From NCBI GenBank assembly GCA_007124415.1, contig SLFE01000230.1:1-9059 (forward strand): a stretch of DNA of 9,059 nucleotides, written 5' to 3'. The position numbers and the translations under genes are program-made. How positions within the stretch are numbered: position 1 is the stretch's first letter; every line of letters begins with the position of its first letter. The notes under the pieces are model-generated. The model was not told the origin of the DNA. It was given only the letters and a program-made list of their open reading frames with translations, and did not search any database. Source of the DNA: Waddliaceae bacterium (GTDB lineage: Bacteria; Chlamydiota; Chlamydiia; Chlamydiales; SLFE01). This document shows positions 1 to 6,333 of this stretch, piece after piece.

Positions 1-2
1 CG

Positions 3-158
3 GTCCTGACGTCAAAAGGGCGGGGCGCCGATATTATGATTCCTATGGCCATACCTTCATTCGGCGGGATGGTCATTGTTATGATTACGATTTTTATCGT
101 CCCGGTCTTGTACAGTATGAAGGAAGAGTTTCATTTGAAGCGGAAAAAGAAAACCTGA
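3..158 (+). CDS. RND-family (CusA/HAE-like) efflux transporter, C-terminal fragment
   Basis: Only the last 51 codons are present; the gene enters from the left edge in frame and stops with TGA at 156-158. The peptide has the pattern at the end of the inner-membrane pump of tripartite RND exporters: a short loop (GRGADIM, then PMAIPSFGG), a hydrophobic final membrane helix (MVIVMITIFIVPVLY), and a lysine/arginine-rich cytoplasmic tail (EEFHLKRKKKT). The proline-glycine pair before the helix and the VPVLY end are typical of heavy-metal-efflux and HAE-type pumps. In that family the protein uses the proton gradient to expel metals or drugs through a periplasmic adaptor and an outer-membrane channel. 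The substrate cannot be told from this fragment. Its last 65 bases are also read on the opposite strand as the end of queC. Family assignment is fairly secure; subfamily is not. Confidence 0.75.
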   Translation, partial: VLTSKGRGADIMIPMAIPSFGGMVIVMITIFIVPVLYSMKEEFHLKRKKKT

Positions 159-771
159 TCGTGCACGCGTCGCACCTCATGCAATGCCGTCCTTCGGGGG
201 TCGGGTCGTAGCAGCTGAAGGTCAGGTCGATTGGAACACTCATCTCTTCGGCCTTTTCCCTGATTTCTTGTTTGGTCATATGGATGAGGGGAGCGGTAAG
301 CTTTGGCGCCTCTCGTGAGGCTGTATTCAGCAGGTTTTGAAAGGCGGCTATGTACTCAGGGGAGCAGTCGGGATAGCCGAACTTGTCGTGGGCGTTGGGG
401 CCGAAGTGAATTTCTTTTGCCCCAATCATTTCGGCCTGACCGAGCGCGAAGGAGAGAAAAATGGTGTTTCTTGCGGGAACGTAGGTCGGGGAGGCGCCGC
501 CTTGCTCAATTTCGGCAAGGGTTCTGTCTTTTGGAATCGGGGCGTTTGAAACAAGGCTGGATGCGACGGCTCGGGGATCGATTTGAAAAACGCGGTGCAG
601 GGCGCCATAATGGTCTGCAAGCTTTTGCGCGTATTTCAGTTCCACTTTGTGCCTTTGTCCGTAGTCGAAGCTTAAGGCAAGAACTTTTTTTCCCTCTTCT
701 TTGGTCATCGCCAATATGAGGGCAGAGTCTAGCCCTCCGCTTAGCAAAACTATTGTGTCAACCGCTTGCAT
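94..771 (-). CDS. queC: 7-cyano-7-deazaguanine (preQ0) synthase QueC
   Basis: QueC converts 7-carboxy-7-deazaguanine and ammonia to preQ0 using ATP, the last step before the NADPH reductase QueF in queuosine synthesis. The 225-residue protein has the ATP-pyrophosphatase loop SGGLDS at 11-16, FDYGQRH at 35-41, YVPARNT at 97-103, FGPNAHDKFGYPDC around 123-136, and the zinc cysteines C187, C197, C200 and C203. I chose ATG at 771-769 because the family homology starts there; it is preceded by a strong ribosome site (AAGGGGG, 782-776). The frame stays open upstream to 1062, but that part is only queE read out of frame. The start shares one base with the queE stop, so the two genes are probably translationally coupled. 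After CDACTIR the last ~19 residues do not look like the usual GFEEAG...DP ending; they are antisense to the efflux-pump gene. Confidence 0.93.
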   Translation of the reverse strand: MQAVDTIVLLSGGLDSALILAMTKEEGKKVLALSFDYGQRHKVELKYAQKLADHYGALHRVFQIDPRAVASSLVSNAPIPKDRTLAEIEQGGASPTYVPARNTIFLSFALGQAEMIGAKEIHFGPNAHDKFGYPDCSPEYIAAFQNLLNTASREAPKLTAPLIHMTKQEIREKAEEMSVPIDLTFSCYDPTPEGRHCMRCDACTIRFSFSASNETLPSYCTRPGR

Positions 772-1415
772 CACACCCCCTTTGTAGCCGGATCCCAGAT
801 GAATTTGTGGAGCTGGAGGTTGAGGCGGACGCCGAGCTTGTCGCGGAGGATCCATTCGGTCAGTTTTTTGGCGTCCATTTCGTTGAATACGGGCGAGAAA
901 AGGACTGCGCGGCATTTTGAGAGGAGGTTGTATTTTCTGACGATGTCTTTTGCGTAGAGGTAGTCGTTTTCGTCTGCGATCACAAACTTCACTTCGTCGT
1001 TTTTTTTGATTCGGTTCATGTTGGCCCAGTCGTTTTTGCTGCTCATGCCGCTTCCTGGGCATTTGATATCCAAAATAATAGATACTCTCGGATCGACATC
1101 ATTGATAGCAAGCGAACCTCCGGTTTCTAGGCTGACTGCGAGGTTTTTATCGCAAAGAGCTGTCATCAGATGATGGACGTTTTCTTGAAGGAGCGGCTCG
1201 CCTCCTGTGATGCAGACATGCCCGACTCCCTGATTTTCAATATGTTGGATGATTTCGGCGAGGGGTTTGGGGTCTCCTCTGCCGAACGAATAGGGGGTGT
1301 CGCACCATACGCAGCGCAGGTTGCAGGCCGCGAGTCTGACGAAGACTGTCGGGAGACCGGCAAAGGTGCTTTCACCTTGAACGCTTGTAAAAATTTCTGT
1401 AAGATTCAGTGTCAT
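771..1415 (-). CDS. queE: 7-carboxy-7-deazaguanine synthase QueE (radical SAM)
   Basis: QueE is a radical S-adenosylmethionine enzyme that contracts the ring of 6-carboxytetrahydropterin to 7-carboxy-7-deazaguanine, the substrate of QueC. The 214-residue protein opens with the family signature NLTEIFTSVQGES (4-16). It carries the iron-sulfur cluster motif C31-x3-C35-x2-C38 within CNLRCVWCDT, and the SAM-binding TGGEP at 70-74. Length is normal for the compact bacterial form. It is the first gene of a leftward queE-queC pair; no queD or queF is visible here, so those steps must be encoded elsewhere or use other enzymes. I see no Shine-Dalgarno sequence before the ATG at 1415-1413. A TATAAA box lies only seven bases upstream, which would fit a leaderless or nearly leaderless message. 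Identity is secure. Confidence 0.94.
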   Translation of the reverse strand: MTLNLTEIFTSVQGESTFAGLPTVFVRLAACNLRCVWCDTPYSFGRGDPKPLAEIIQHIENQGVGHVCITGGEPLLQENVHHLMTALCDKNLAVSLETGGSLAINDVDPRVSIILDIKCPGSGMSSKNDWANMNRIKKNDEVKFVIADENDYLYAKDIVRKYNLLSKCRAVLFSPVFNEMDAKKLTEWILRDKLGVRLNLQLHKFIWDPATKGV

Positions 1416-1509
1416 AGAGCGTTTTATATTAAGACGTTCTGTTATTAATTAAAAGTCTTAAAAAAAAACTTTTTATTCATTATGATGAAGATCACGATGG
1501 GAGGAGTTT
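1416..1509. promoter_or_regulatory. Divergent promoter region between queE and mdh
   Basis: This 94-bp AT-rich gap must hold the promoters of both outward-facing units. For mdh, TTAAAA (1458-1463), a 17-base spacer and TATGAT (1481-1486) make a plausible sigma-70/sigma-66 promoter. It would start near 1493 and leave a ~17-base leader containing the ribosome site GGGAGGAG (1499-1506), the best in the window. For queE on the minus strand, TATAAA (1428-1423) or TAATAT (1431-1426) could be the -10; its -35 is weak. An A9 tract (1461-1469, after TT) and a T run may bend the DNA. All elements are read by eye. Confidence 0.45.
1429..1461. repeat. 7-bp perfect inverted repeat in the queE-mdh intergenic region
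   Basis: TTAAGAC at 1429-1435 is matched by its reverse complement GTCTTAA at 1455-1461, with 19 bases between. The left arm overlaps the candidate queE -10 and the right arm the candidate mdh -35. It could be an operator for a dimeric regulator acting on both units. A 7-bp match in AT-rich DNA can also arise by chance. Confidence 0.3.
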
Positions 1510-2511
1510 ATGTCGGTGCCGGTTAAAAGAGTTGCGGTTACGGGGGGAGCGGGAAATATCTGCTATTCCCTTCTTTTTCGTATTGCCAATGGCGATCTGC
1601 TTGGCAAGAATACGCCAATAGCTTTGCATATTTTGGATATTCCCGAAGCGATTGACGCGCTTGAAGGGGTGAGGATGGAGTTGGAGGATTGCGCGTTTCC
1701 TCTTCTCAAGGAAATACGCATCGGAACCGATCCTGAAATTATGTTTCAAATGGTTGATTACGCTATTTTAGTTGGCGCTAAGCCGCGCGGACCGGGAATG
1801 GAAAGAAAAGATCTTCTCCACGAAAACGGGAAGATTTTTATCGAACAGGGGCGGGCGCTGAACAATTCCGCTTCGAAGGATGTAAAAGTGCTTGTAGTGG
1901 GCAACCCCTGCAACACAAATTGCTTGATCGCGATGCATAACGCTCCGAGAATTCCGAAAAAGAATTTTATGGCTATGACCAGGCTGGATCAAAACAGGGC
2001 TGTTTCCCTTCTTGCCTATAAAGCCAATGCAGAAGCTTCGGAGGTGTCGAATGTGGCCATTTGGGGCAACCATTCGGCCACCCAGGTCCCTGATTTCGTC
2101 AACGCAAAAATACGGGGCCATGCCACTATGGAGCTGATCCCCGATCGCAATTGGCTTGAAAACGATTTTTTCCTGATAGTTCAGCAGCGGGGCGCGGCGG
2201 TTATTAAACAGAGGGGCAAGTCTTCAGCGGCGTCGGCGGCTAACGCCGTGATCGATTCGATTCAAAGCCTTCATGAAGAAACCTCTGAGGACGACTGGTT
2301 TTCTCTGGCTGTTTGCAGCGACGGCAATCCGTATGGGATCGCCGAGGACCTGATTTTTTCATTTCCCTGCCGCTCCGACGGCGACGGCGGTTATGAGATC
2401 GTTCCCGATGTTTATTGGGACGACTTTCTCAAGGAAAAAATCAAGGAGACGGAAAAAGAATTGTTGAAAGAAAAGTCCGAGGTTGAAGAACTTCTCACAA
2501 AAAAGGTGTGA
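1510..2511 (+). CDS. mdh: NAD-dependent malate dehydrogenase (chlamydial MdhC type)
   Basis: This cytoplasmic TCA-cycle enzyme interconverts malate and oxaloacetate with NAD. The 333-residue protein belongs to the cytosolic/type-2 MDH group. It has the Rossmann loop TGGAGNICYS (11-20), LDIP (42-45), MELEDCAFPLL (56-66), and PRGPGMERKDLL (92-103) with substrate arginines R93 and R99. VGNPCNTN lies at 130-137, RLDQNR (158-163) holds R158 and catalytic D160, and WGNHSATQVPD (185-195) holds catalytic H188. Most family members have Gln where this one has N16 in the loop. The C-terminal ~25 residues are a charged, probably helical tail (KEKIKETEKELL). ATG at 1510 has a strong ribosome site. gltA follows after three bases, so oxaloacetate production and use are co-encoded. 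From memory the sequence closely resembles Chlamydia MdhC. Confidence 0.96.
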   Translation: MSVPVKRVAVTGGAGNICYSLLFRIANGDLLGKNTPIALHILDIPEAIDALEGVRMELEDCAFPLLKEIRIGTDPEIMFQMVDYAILVGAKPRGPGMERKDLLHENGKIFIEQGRALNNSASKDVKVLVVGNPCNTNCLIAMHNAPRIPKKNFMAMTRLDQNRAVSLLAYKANAEASEVSNVAIWGNHSATQVPDFVNAKIRGHATMELIPDRNWLENDFFLIVQQRGAAVIKQRGKSSAASAANAVIDSIQSLHEETSEDDWFSLAVCSDGNPYGIAEDLIFSFPCRSDGDGGYEIVPDVYWDDFLKEKIKETEKELLKEKSEVEELLTKKV

Positions 2512-2514
2512 CTA

Positions 2515-3672
2515 ATGAGTGAAATTTTATACGAAATCACTTCCGAAAATCTCGAAACCGGCATGAGGGGTTATCCTGTCGGCTACTGTATCACCTCGTC
2601 GGTCGATCCGGAAAAAGGGCTGTTTTATGCCGGCCAGCCTCTTGTCGATATGGCATACTGGGATCCTGAGCGGGTGATTTATCTCATCTACCATGGAACG
2701 GAAGGCTCTGAGAGCGAAGTTGACGAGTTCTCAAGCAAGCTTCAGGAAAGAAGCAAGCTGAATCCGAAAACGGCCGAAGCGATACAGCGCCTCCCAAGAG
2801 AGGGGCACCCGATGAAGCTTTTTTCCTGCGCTCTTCTGATTACGCAAATGTTTGAAGGGACCGACGATTATAAGGAAGACTGCCTTAACCTTATCGCGAA
2901 AATCCCAGAGATCGCAGCGATTGTCATCAACCATCATGCCGGCTGGGGAGGGATCAACCCGTCGAAGCCGAGCCTCGGTTACATGGAGAATTTCACTCAA
3001 ATGCTAGCAGTCCCTGATGCTGATCTAGATGATCTGACCGAGGTTTTTAGAGTGTTCAACGTGCTTCACTATGACCATGGCGGAGGAAACCTCTCGGCGT
3101 TTACCGGAAAGGCGGTAGCTTCCGGCCTTGCCGATATGTACGCTTCTTTAGCGGCTGCTATGGACGCTTTGTCGGGACCTCGCCACGGCAAAGCGAACCA
3201 GGACTGCCTTCAATTTGCCAAGGACGTTTTGGATAAGCTCGGCGAAGACGCCACTGCAGACGATGTTGAGCAGTTGATTCGCGACAGGCTTGAGAACAAG
3301 GAATTGATCTATGGGTTCGGGCATGCCGTCTTGAGGGTCGAAGATCCCCGGGCTACCGTTTTCTATTCTATGGCCGAGCAGAATTTTCCCGATCATCCGC
3401 TTGTGAAAATTGCTCTTCTTCTCAGAGATCGGGGCTCGAAGGTCTTAGCTGAAAATCCCAAGGTCGCCGACCCGCATCCGAACGTCGATGCCGTTTCGGG
3501 AACGGTTCTTTCCGCGGCAGGGTTTCCCTATCCGGAATATTTTACCGTCTTGTTCGGCCTTTCCCGATGCGTGGGCATTGCCCGCCAGATCGTTTATGAG
3601 AGGGTTGAGGCCAGAGATGGCAAGGGGCTGCCGATCATCCGTCCGAAATACTATTTCAAAGATAAGAAGTAG
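2515..3672 (+). CDS. gltA: Citrate synthase, short eukaryote-like type I form
   Basis: Citrate synthase condenses oxaloacetate and acetyl-CoA, the entry step of the TCA cycle. Known active-site blocks are present: LHYDHGGGN (184-192) with the helix histidines H185 and H188; GPRHGKAN (221-228) with H224; YGFGHAVLR (266-274) with H270; DPR with R279; NVDAVSG (323-329) with the catalytic aspartate D325; FGLSR with R351; and RPK with R376. The patterns GHAVLRxxDPR, NVDAxSG and YFTVLFGxSR resemble mitochondrial-type enzymes more than the hexameric NADH-inhibited gamma-proteobacterial type. At 385 residues it is ~50 shorter than those, mostly at the N-terminus. The His after NVDA in many homologues is Val here. 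AAGGTG (2503-2508) serves the ATG. 2-Methylcitrate synthase activity cannot be excluded. Chlamydiaceae lack this enzyme, so it points to a more complete TCA cycle. Confidence 0.94.
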   Translation: MSEILYEITSENLETGMRGYPVGYCITSSVDPEKGLFYAGQPLVDMAYWDPERVIYLIYHGTEGSESEVDEFSSKLQERSKLNPKTAEAIQRLPREGHPMKLFSCALLITQMFEGTDDYKEDCLNLIAKIPEIAAIVINHHAGWGGINPSKPSLGYMENFTQMLAVPDADLDDLTEVFRVFNVLHYDHGGGNLSAFTGKAVASGLADMYASLAAAMDALSGPRHGKANQDCLQFAKDVLDKLGEDATADDVEQLIRDRLENKELIYGFGHAVLRVEDPRATVFYSMAEQNFPDHPLVKIALLLRDRGSKVLAENPKVADPHPNVDAVSGTVLSAAGFPYPEYFTVLFGLSRCVGIARQIVYERVEARDGKGLPIIRPKYYFKDKK

Positions 3673-3676
3673 GGAC

Positions 3677-3961
3677 ATGGACAATCAGGAAAAACACATG
3701 CATGCCACTTTCCGCGGTCAGGTTCAGGGCGTCTTTTTTCGGGCGACGGCGCGGGATGTCGCCCAAAGAATGGGATTGATGGGCACAGTGAAAAATATGC
3801 CTGACGGGTCTGTCGAAGTGCATGCCCAGGGAAAAGAGGAAGACCTCGAAGCTTTTGTTAAAAAGCTGTCGCAAGAATTTTATCTTGATCCGAATCTGCC
3901 TGTTAAAAAGGAATTGATGGAGCCTGTCGAAGATTTCGAAGACTTCCGCATAGTTTACTGA
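3677..3961 (+). CDS. acyP: Acylphosphatase
   Basis: Acylphosphatase is a small cytoplasmic enzyme that hydrolyses acyl phosphates such as acetyl phosphate or 1,3-bisphosphoglycerate. The 94-residue length is typical. The first signature GQVQGVFFRATA (14-25) contains the phosphate-binding arginine R22, and GTVKNMPDGSVEVHAQG (36-52) contains the catalytic asparagine N40. I chose ATG at 3677, four bases after the gltA stop, because it gives the family length. An in-frame ATG at 3698 is a possible alternative, and the open frame back to 3488 is gltA read in another frame. The ribosome site is weak (AGGG at 3671-3674, close to the ATG). The stop shares one base with the next start, so translation is likely coupled. 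The C-terminus FEDFRIVY fits the family. Confidence 0.93.
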   Translation: MDNQEKHMHATFRGQVQGVFFRATARDVAQRMGLMGTVKNMPDGSVEVHAQGKEEDLEAFVKKLSQEFYLDPNLPVKKELMEPVEDFEDFRIVY

Positions 3962-4926
3962 TGAAAATTGCAATCATCGGCGCCGGCTTTTCAGGGCTTG
4001 CCGCCTGCTATTATCTATCTTTGCGCCAAGGAGTCGAGATCACCGTTTTTGACGGCAAAGGCCTCGGCGGGGGCGCCTCGGGAGTCGCCGCAGGCCTATT
4101 GCACCCTTATGCAGGACCGGAGTCCAAACTGAATTGGAGGGCGGGCGAGGGTATCAGAGCCTCCACAGAGCTGCTTGAGGCCGCATCGGAGCACTTGGGC
4201 CGTCCGGTCTTTCAGAAATCGGGAATTCTCCGGCTTGCTCTCTCGGACAGGCAAAAGGAGGCCTATAGGCGCGCTGCCGACGCTTACGCTGATGTCGATC
4301 GGGTCGAAGAAGTCGATGTTCCGGGAGTAGCCAAAACCGAGGGGATTTTTATTTCATCGGGAATCAATGTCAACTGCCTCGACTACCTTGAAGGTCTGTG
4401 GAAGGCTTGCGAGTCGAGAAAGTGCCGCCTCGTTCGCAAACATGCTCAGGATTTGGAGGAATTTAAGGATTTTGATGTTGTGATTCTGGCGGCAGGCGCC
4501 GCGGCAAACCATTTCCTTCCAATCAAACTGTACTTTATCAAAGGACAGCTTTTAAAGTTTGAATGGCCGGAAAATCTGCCGCCGCTGAAGTGTCCGATTG
4601 TTTCGAAAAAATATATCGTGATGGATCCTGGCGGGCGCTCGTGCTGGGTCGGATCGACTTACGAGAAAAATTTTATCGATCATGATGTGGATGTTCAGTC
4701 GGCTCTTGCAGATATTATGCCGGAGGCTCGGAGAATGATTCCCGGTTTGGCAAAAAGCCGGGTTATCGACTGCCAGGCGGCCATTCGGGCGTTCACGCCG
4801 CAGCGAAGGCCCGTTGCTTTGCAAGTTGATCAAAAGCATTGGGCAGTCGCCGGAATGGGATCGAAGGGCCTTCTTTATCATGCCCTGATGGCCAAAGAGC
4901 TTGACTCTTCTCTGAATTCAAGTTAA
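3961..4926 (+). CDS. FAD-dependent oxidoreductase, DAO family, MnmC2-like
   Basis: The 321-residue protein starts with the FAD dinucleotide-binding loop IGAGFSG (6-12), with the ribose-binding acidic residue near D31 at the end of the second strand. The second FAD contact region (GGASGVAAGLLHPY, 37-50), KGQ (194-196), VGSTY (230-234), AIRAFTPQRRP (274-284) and the terminal GMGSKGL (298-304) place it in the DAO/glycine-oxidase superfamily. Several blocks resemble the C-terminal oxidase domain of MnmC, which finishes mnm5(s2)U at the tRNA wobble base. The MnmC methyltransferase half is absent. The Chlamydia homologue (CT375 by memory) is called a D-amino-acid dehydrogenase, which I consider weakly supported. 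The start overlaps the acyP stop by one base. No signal peptide or membrane helix is seen, so it is probably cytoplasmic. Family is secure; substrate is unknown. Confidence 0.85.
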   Translation: MKIAIIGAGFSGLAACYYLSLRQGVEITVFDGKGLGGGASGVAAGLLHPYAGPESKLNWRAGEGIRASTELLEAASEHLGRPVFQKSGILRLALSDRQKEAYRRAADAYADVDRVEEVDVPGVAKTEGIFISSGINVNCLDYLEGLWKACESRKCRLVRKHAQDLEEFKDFDVVILAAGAAANHFLPIKLYFIKGQLLKFEWPENLPPLKCPIVSKKYIVMDPGGRSCWVGSTYEKNFIDHDVDVQSALADIMPEARRMIPGLAKSRVIDCQAAIRAFTPQRRPVALQVDQKHWAVAGMGSKGLLYHALMAKELDSSLNSS

Positions 4927-4956
4927 AACTATGAGCAAAATGCGGAGAGTAGAGTT

Positions 4957-5538
4957 ATGGCTGTTGAAACTAAAATGCCTCCTTCAAAACAGATACGCAA
5001 CTTTCTTCTAGTCATTGGCGGGGGGATGCTGGTCGGATTGATTGTGGTCGTCGCAATGGTCCAATATTATGGCCCTGTGGGGTATTACGTAGCAAAGAAT
5101 GTGCTGGTGTCCCCGGAAGTTTTGGAAAAAATGTGGCATGCCGATCCCGGTCGTATTAATGATCATCGTGTGGCATTTACGGGAATTGAGTATCATTTTT
5201 TTGATAAGGATGAACAAGCATGGCATACAAAGAATGTTTCATTGGATCTTTATGGGAATTTTTATCAACTTGTCGGCGGGGATAGGAGTAAAGAGGGCGT
5301 CCTTGAGGTTATGAGGAGGCTCTTTGATGTGACCCCGCCCGCCTCCATTCTCATCAGAGCCGCAACTGACGGCAGCACGGAATTTCAGATGGTGGGCGAT
5401 GTATTTCAGCAAGTGGACTTTGCTGCAGACGGCGATCATTACCGAGTTCGGATACAGGAGGAAGACCCCTTGATGGAATGGGTTTATTTCAAGCATGAAG
5501 GCATTCTGCAGAAAACGCGCGATATAATGATACGATGA
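4957..5538 (+). CDS. Conserved-looking single-pass membrane protein of unknown function
   Basis: I do not recognise this 193-residue protein. It has a short, basic N-terminus (K6, K11, R14), then one strongly hydrophobic segment at about 15-38 with a glycine cluster (GGGMLVG, 21-27). A ~150-residue polar region follows, with alternating hydrophobic strands (GIEYHFF, VSLDLYGNFYQLVGG, ASILIRA, HYRVRIQEEDPLMEWVYF). The positive-inside rule predicts a cytoplasmic N-terminus and a periplasmic C-terminal domain, anchored by an uncleaved signal-anchor. There is no lipobox and no cysteine. The gene follows the FAD oxidoreductase after 30 bp with its own ribosome site (GGAGAG, 4944-4949). It overlaps the next gene by ATGA, which makes it a genuine operon member rather than a chance frame. 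One GC count (5221-5280) is 23/60, lower than its neighbours. Confidence 0.8.
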   Translation: MAVETKMPPSKQIRNFLLVIGGGMLVGLIVVVAMVQYYGPVGYYVAKNVLVSPEVLEKMWHADPGRINDHRVAFTGIEYHFFDKDEQAWHTKNVSLDLYGNFYQLVGGDRSKEGVLEVMRRLFDVTPPASILIRAATDGSTEFQMVGDVFQQVDFAADGDHYRVRIQEEDPLMEWVYFKHEGILQKTRDIMIR

Positions 5539-6317
5539 AAGGAGCTTTTTTAATCACGGGAACAGGCGGCTCCATGGGGATCCCTGTCATCGGCTGCAGC
5601 TGCGATGTGTGCTGTTCGGATAATGCCCGCAATCAAAGAATGAGGTCCGGATGCCTGGTCTCTGTTAATTCTAAAAAAATACTCATCGACGCCGGTCCCG
5701 AGCTTCGCCAGCAGGCCCTTGCCTTTGGAATAGATTCGATCGACGCATTGTTCATTACCCATGCCCACCAAGACCATGTTGCAGGACTCGACGACCTCCG
5801 CCCCTTTTTTTTTCGCGGCAGAGGTCCTGTCCCCTGCTATCTTTTAAGGGAAACATATGAAGATTTAGCAGTGAGGTTCGGATATATCTTTAAGCCAGGC
5901 AAGGAAACGGGAACCCTTCTTCCTAAATTTTCCTTTGAAATTTTGGAAGAAGACCGCGGAAGGATTGATTTTGAGGGCATAAAAATTAAGTACTTGACCT
6001 TTTCCCAAGCCGGAATGAAAGTCAATGGCTATCGTTTCGGCGATCTGGCCTACATATCCGATATCAAAGAATATCCCGATTCGATTTTTGACGATCTGGC
6101 CGGAGTGAAAACACTTATTGTCAGCGCGCTTCGAAAAGAGCCGAACCCTATTCATTTTACAGTGGATGAGGCGGTGGCGTTCGCGGAAAAAACAGAAGCT
6201 GAAAAAACGTGGCTGACTCATATCGCGCATGAGCTCGACCATGATAAAACTAATGCCTCCCTTCCGGAAAATATCCGTATGGCCTACGACGGGCTGGAAC
6301 TTAACTTCACGATGTGA
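5535..6317 (+). CDS. PhnP-like metallo-beta-lactamase-fold hydrolase
   Basis: This is a 260-residue cytoplasmic MBL-fold phosphodiesterase-like protein of the PhnP group. GTGGSMGIPVIGCSCDVC (9-26) contains C21, C23 and C26, placed like the structural-zinc cysteines of Escherichia coli PhnP. The metal motif THAHQDH (75-81) supplies H76, H78, D80 and H81. YISD (173-176) supplies the bridging aspartate D176, and LTHIAHELDH (227-236) the C-terminal histidines. The third ligand is usually a His in an H-G-x-M-type loop, but the matching stretch reads SQAGMKVNGYR (157-167), apparently with Gln158 or Ala there. PhnP cleaves cyclic phosphate esters in phosphonate breakdown, but no phosphonate genes are nearby, so the substrate is unknown. 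The start lies inside the previous stop (ATGA) and has no clear ribosome site of its own. The Chlamydia homologue next to hflX is, from memory, called phnP. Confidence 0.9.
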   Translation: MKGAFLITGTGGSMGIPVIGCSCDVCCSDNARNQRMRSGCLVSVNSKKILIDAGPELRQQALAFGIDSIDALFITHAHQDHVAGLDDLRPFFFRGRGPVPCYLLRETYEDLAVRFGYIFKPGKETGTLLPKFSFEILEEDRGRIDFEGIKIKYLTFSQAGMKVNGYRFGDLAYISDIKEYPDSIFDDLAGVKTLIVSALRKEPNPIHFTVDEAVAFAEKTEAEKTWLTHIAHELDHDKTNASLPENIRMAYDGLELNFTM

Positions 6318-6323
6318 TATAAA
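6295..6323 (+). promoter_or_regulatory. Candidate internal extended -10 promoter for hflX
   Basis: TGATATAAA at 6315-6323 fits an extended -10 (TG, one base, TATAAA). TGGAAC at 6295-6300, 17 bases upstream, would be a poor -35. Initiation would fall near 6330, only a few bases before the hflX ATG at 6334, and no Shine-Dalgarno sequence is present. The surrounding 14-mer TGTGATATAAAATC (6313-6326) recurs exactly at 8310-8323. It overlaps the end of the upstream gene. Confidence 0.35.
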
Positions 6324-6333
6324 ATCTTCTATT

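Noticed and set aside
303..719. 138-codon plus-strand frame opposite queC
   Set aside because: It is antisense to a confident gene, has Arg/Ser-rich low-quality composition and no family resemblance.
772..1062. 97-codon upstream extension of the queC frame
   Set aside because: It lies entirely inside queE in another frame and is Arg/Pro/Gln-rich. QueC homology and a good ribosome site begin at 771.
1459..1475. A-run followed by T-run as a Rho-independent terminator
   Set aside because: The possible stem is only AAAAA/TTTTT with no GC pairs and lies between two divergent start codons, where no terminator is needed.
3488..3676. 63-codon N-terminal extension of acyP
   Set aside because: It is gltA read in another frame; the normal acylphosphatase length starts at 3677.
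6229..6333. 35-codon N-terminal extension of hflX
   Set aside because: It overlaps the end of the MBL hydrolase gene out of frame and shows no HflX similarity.
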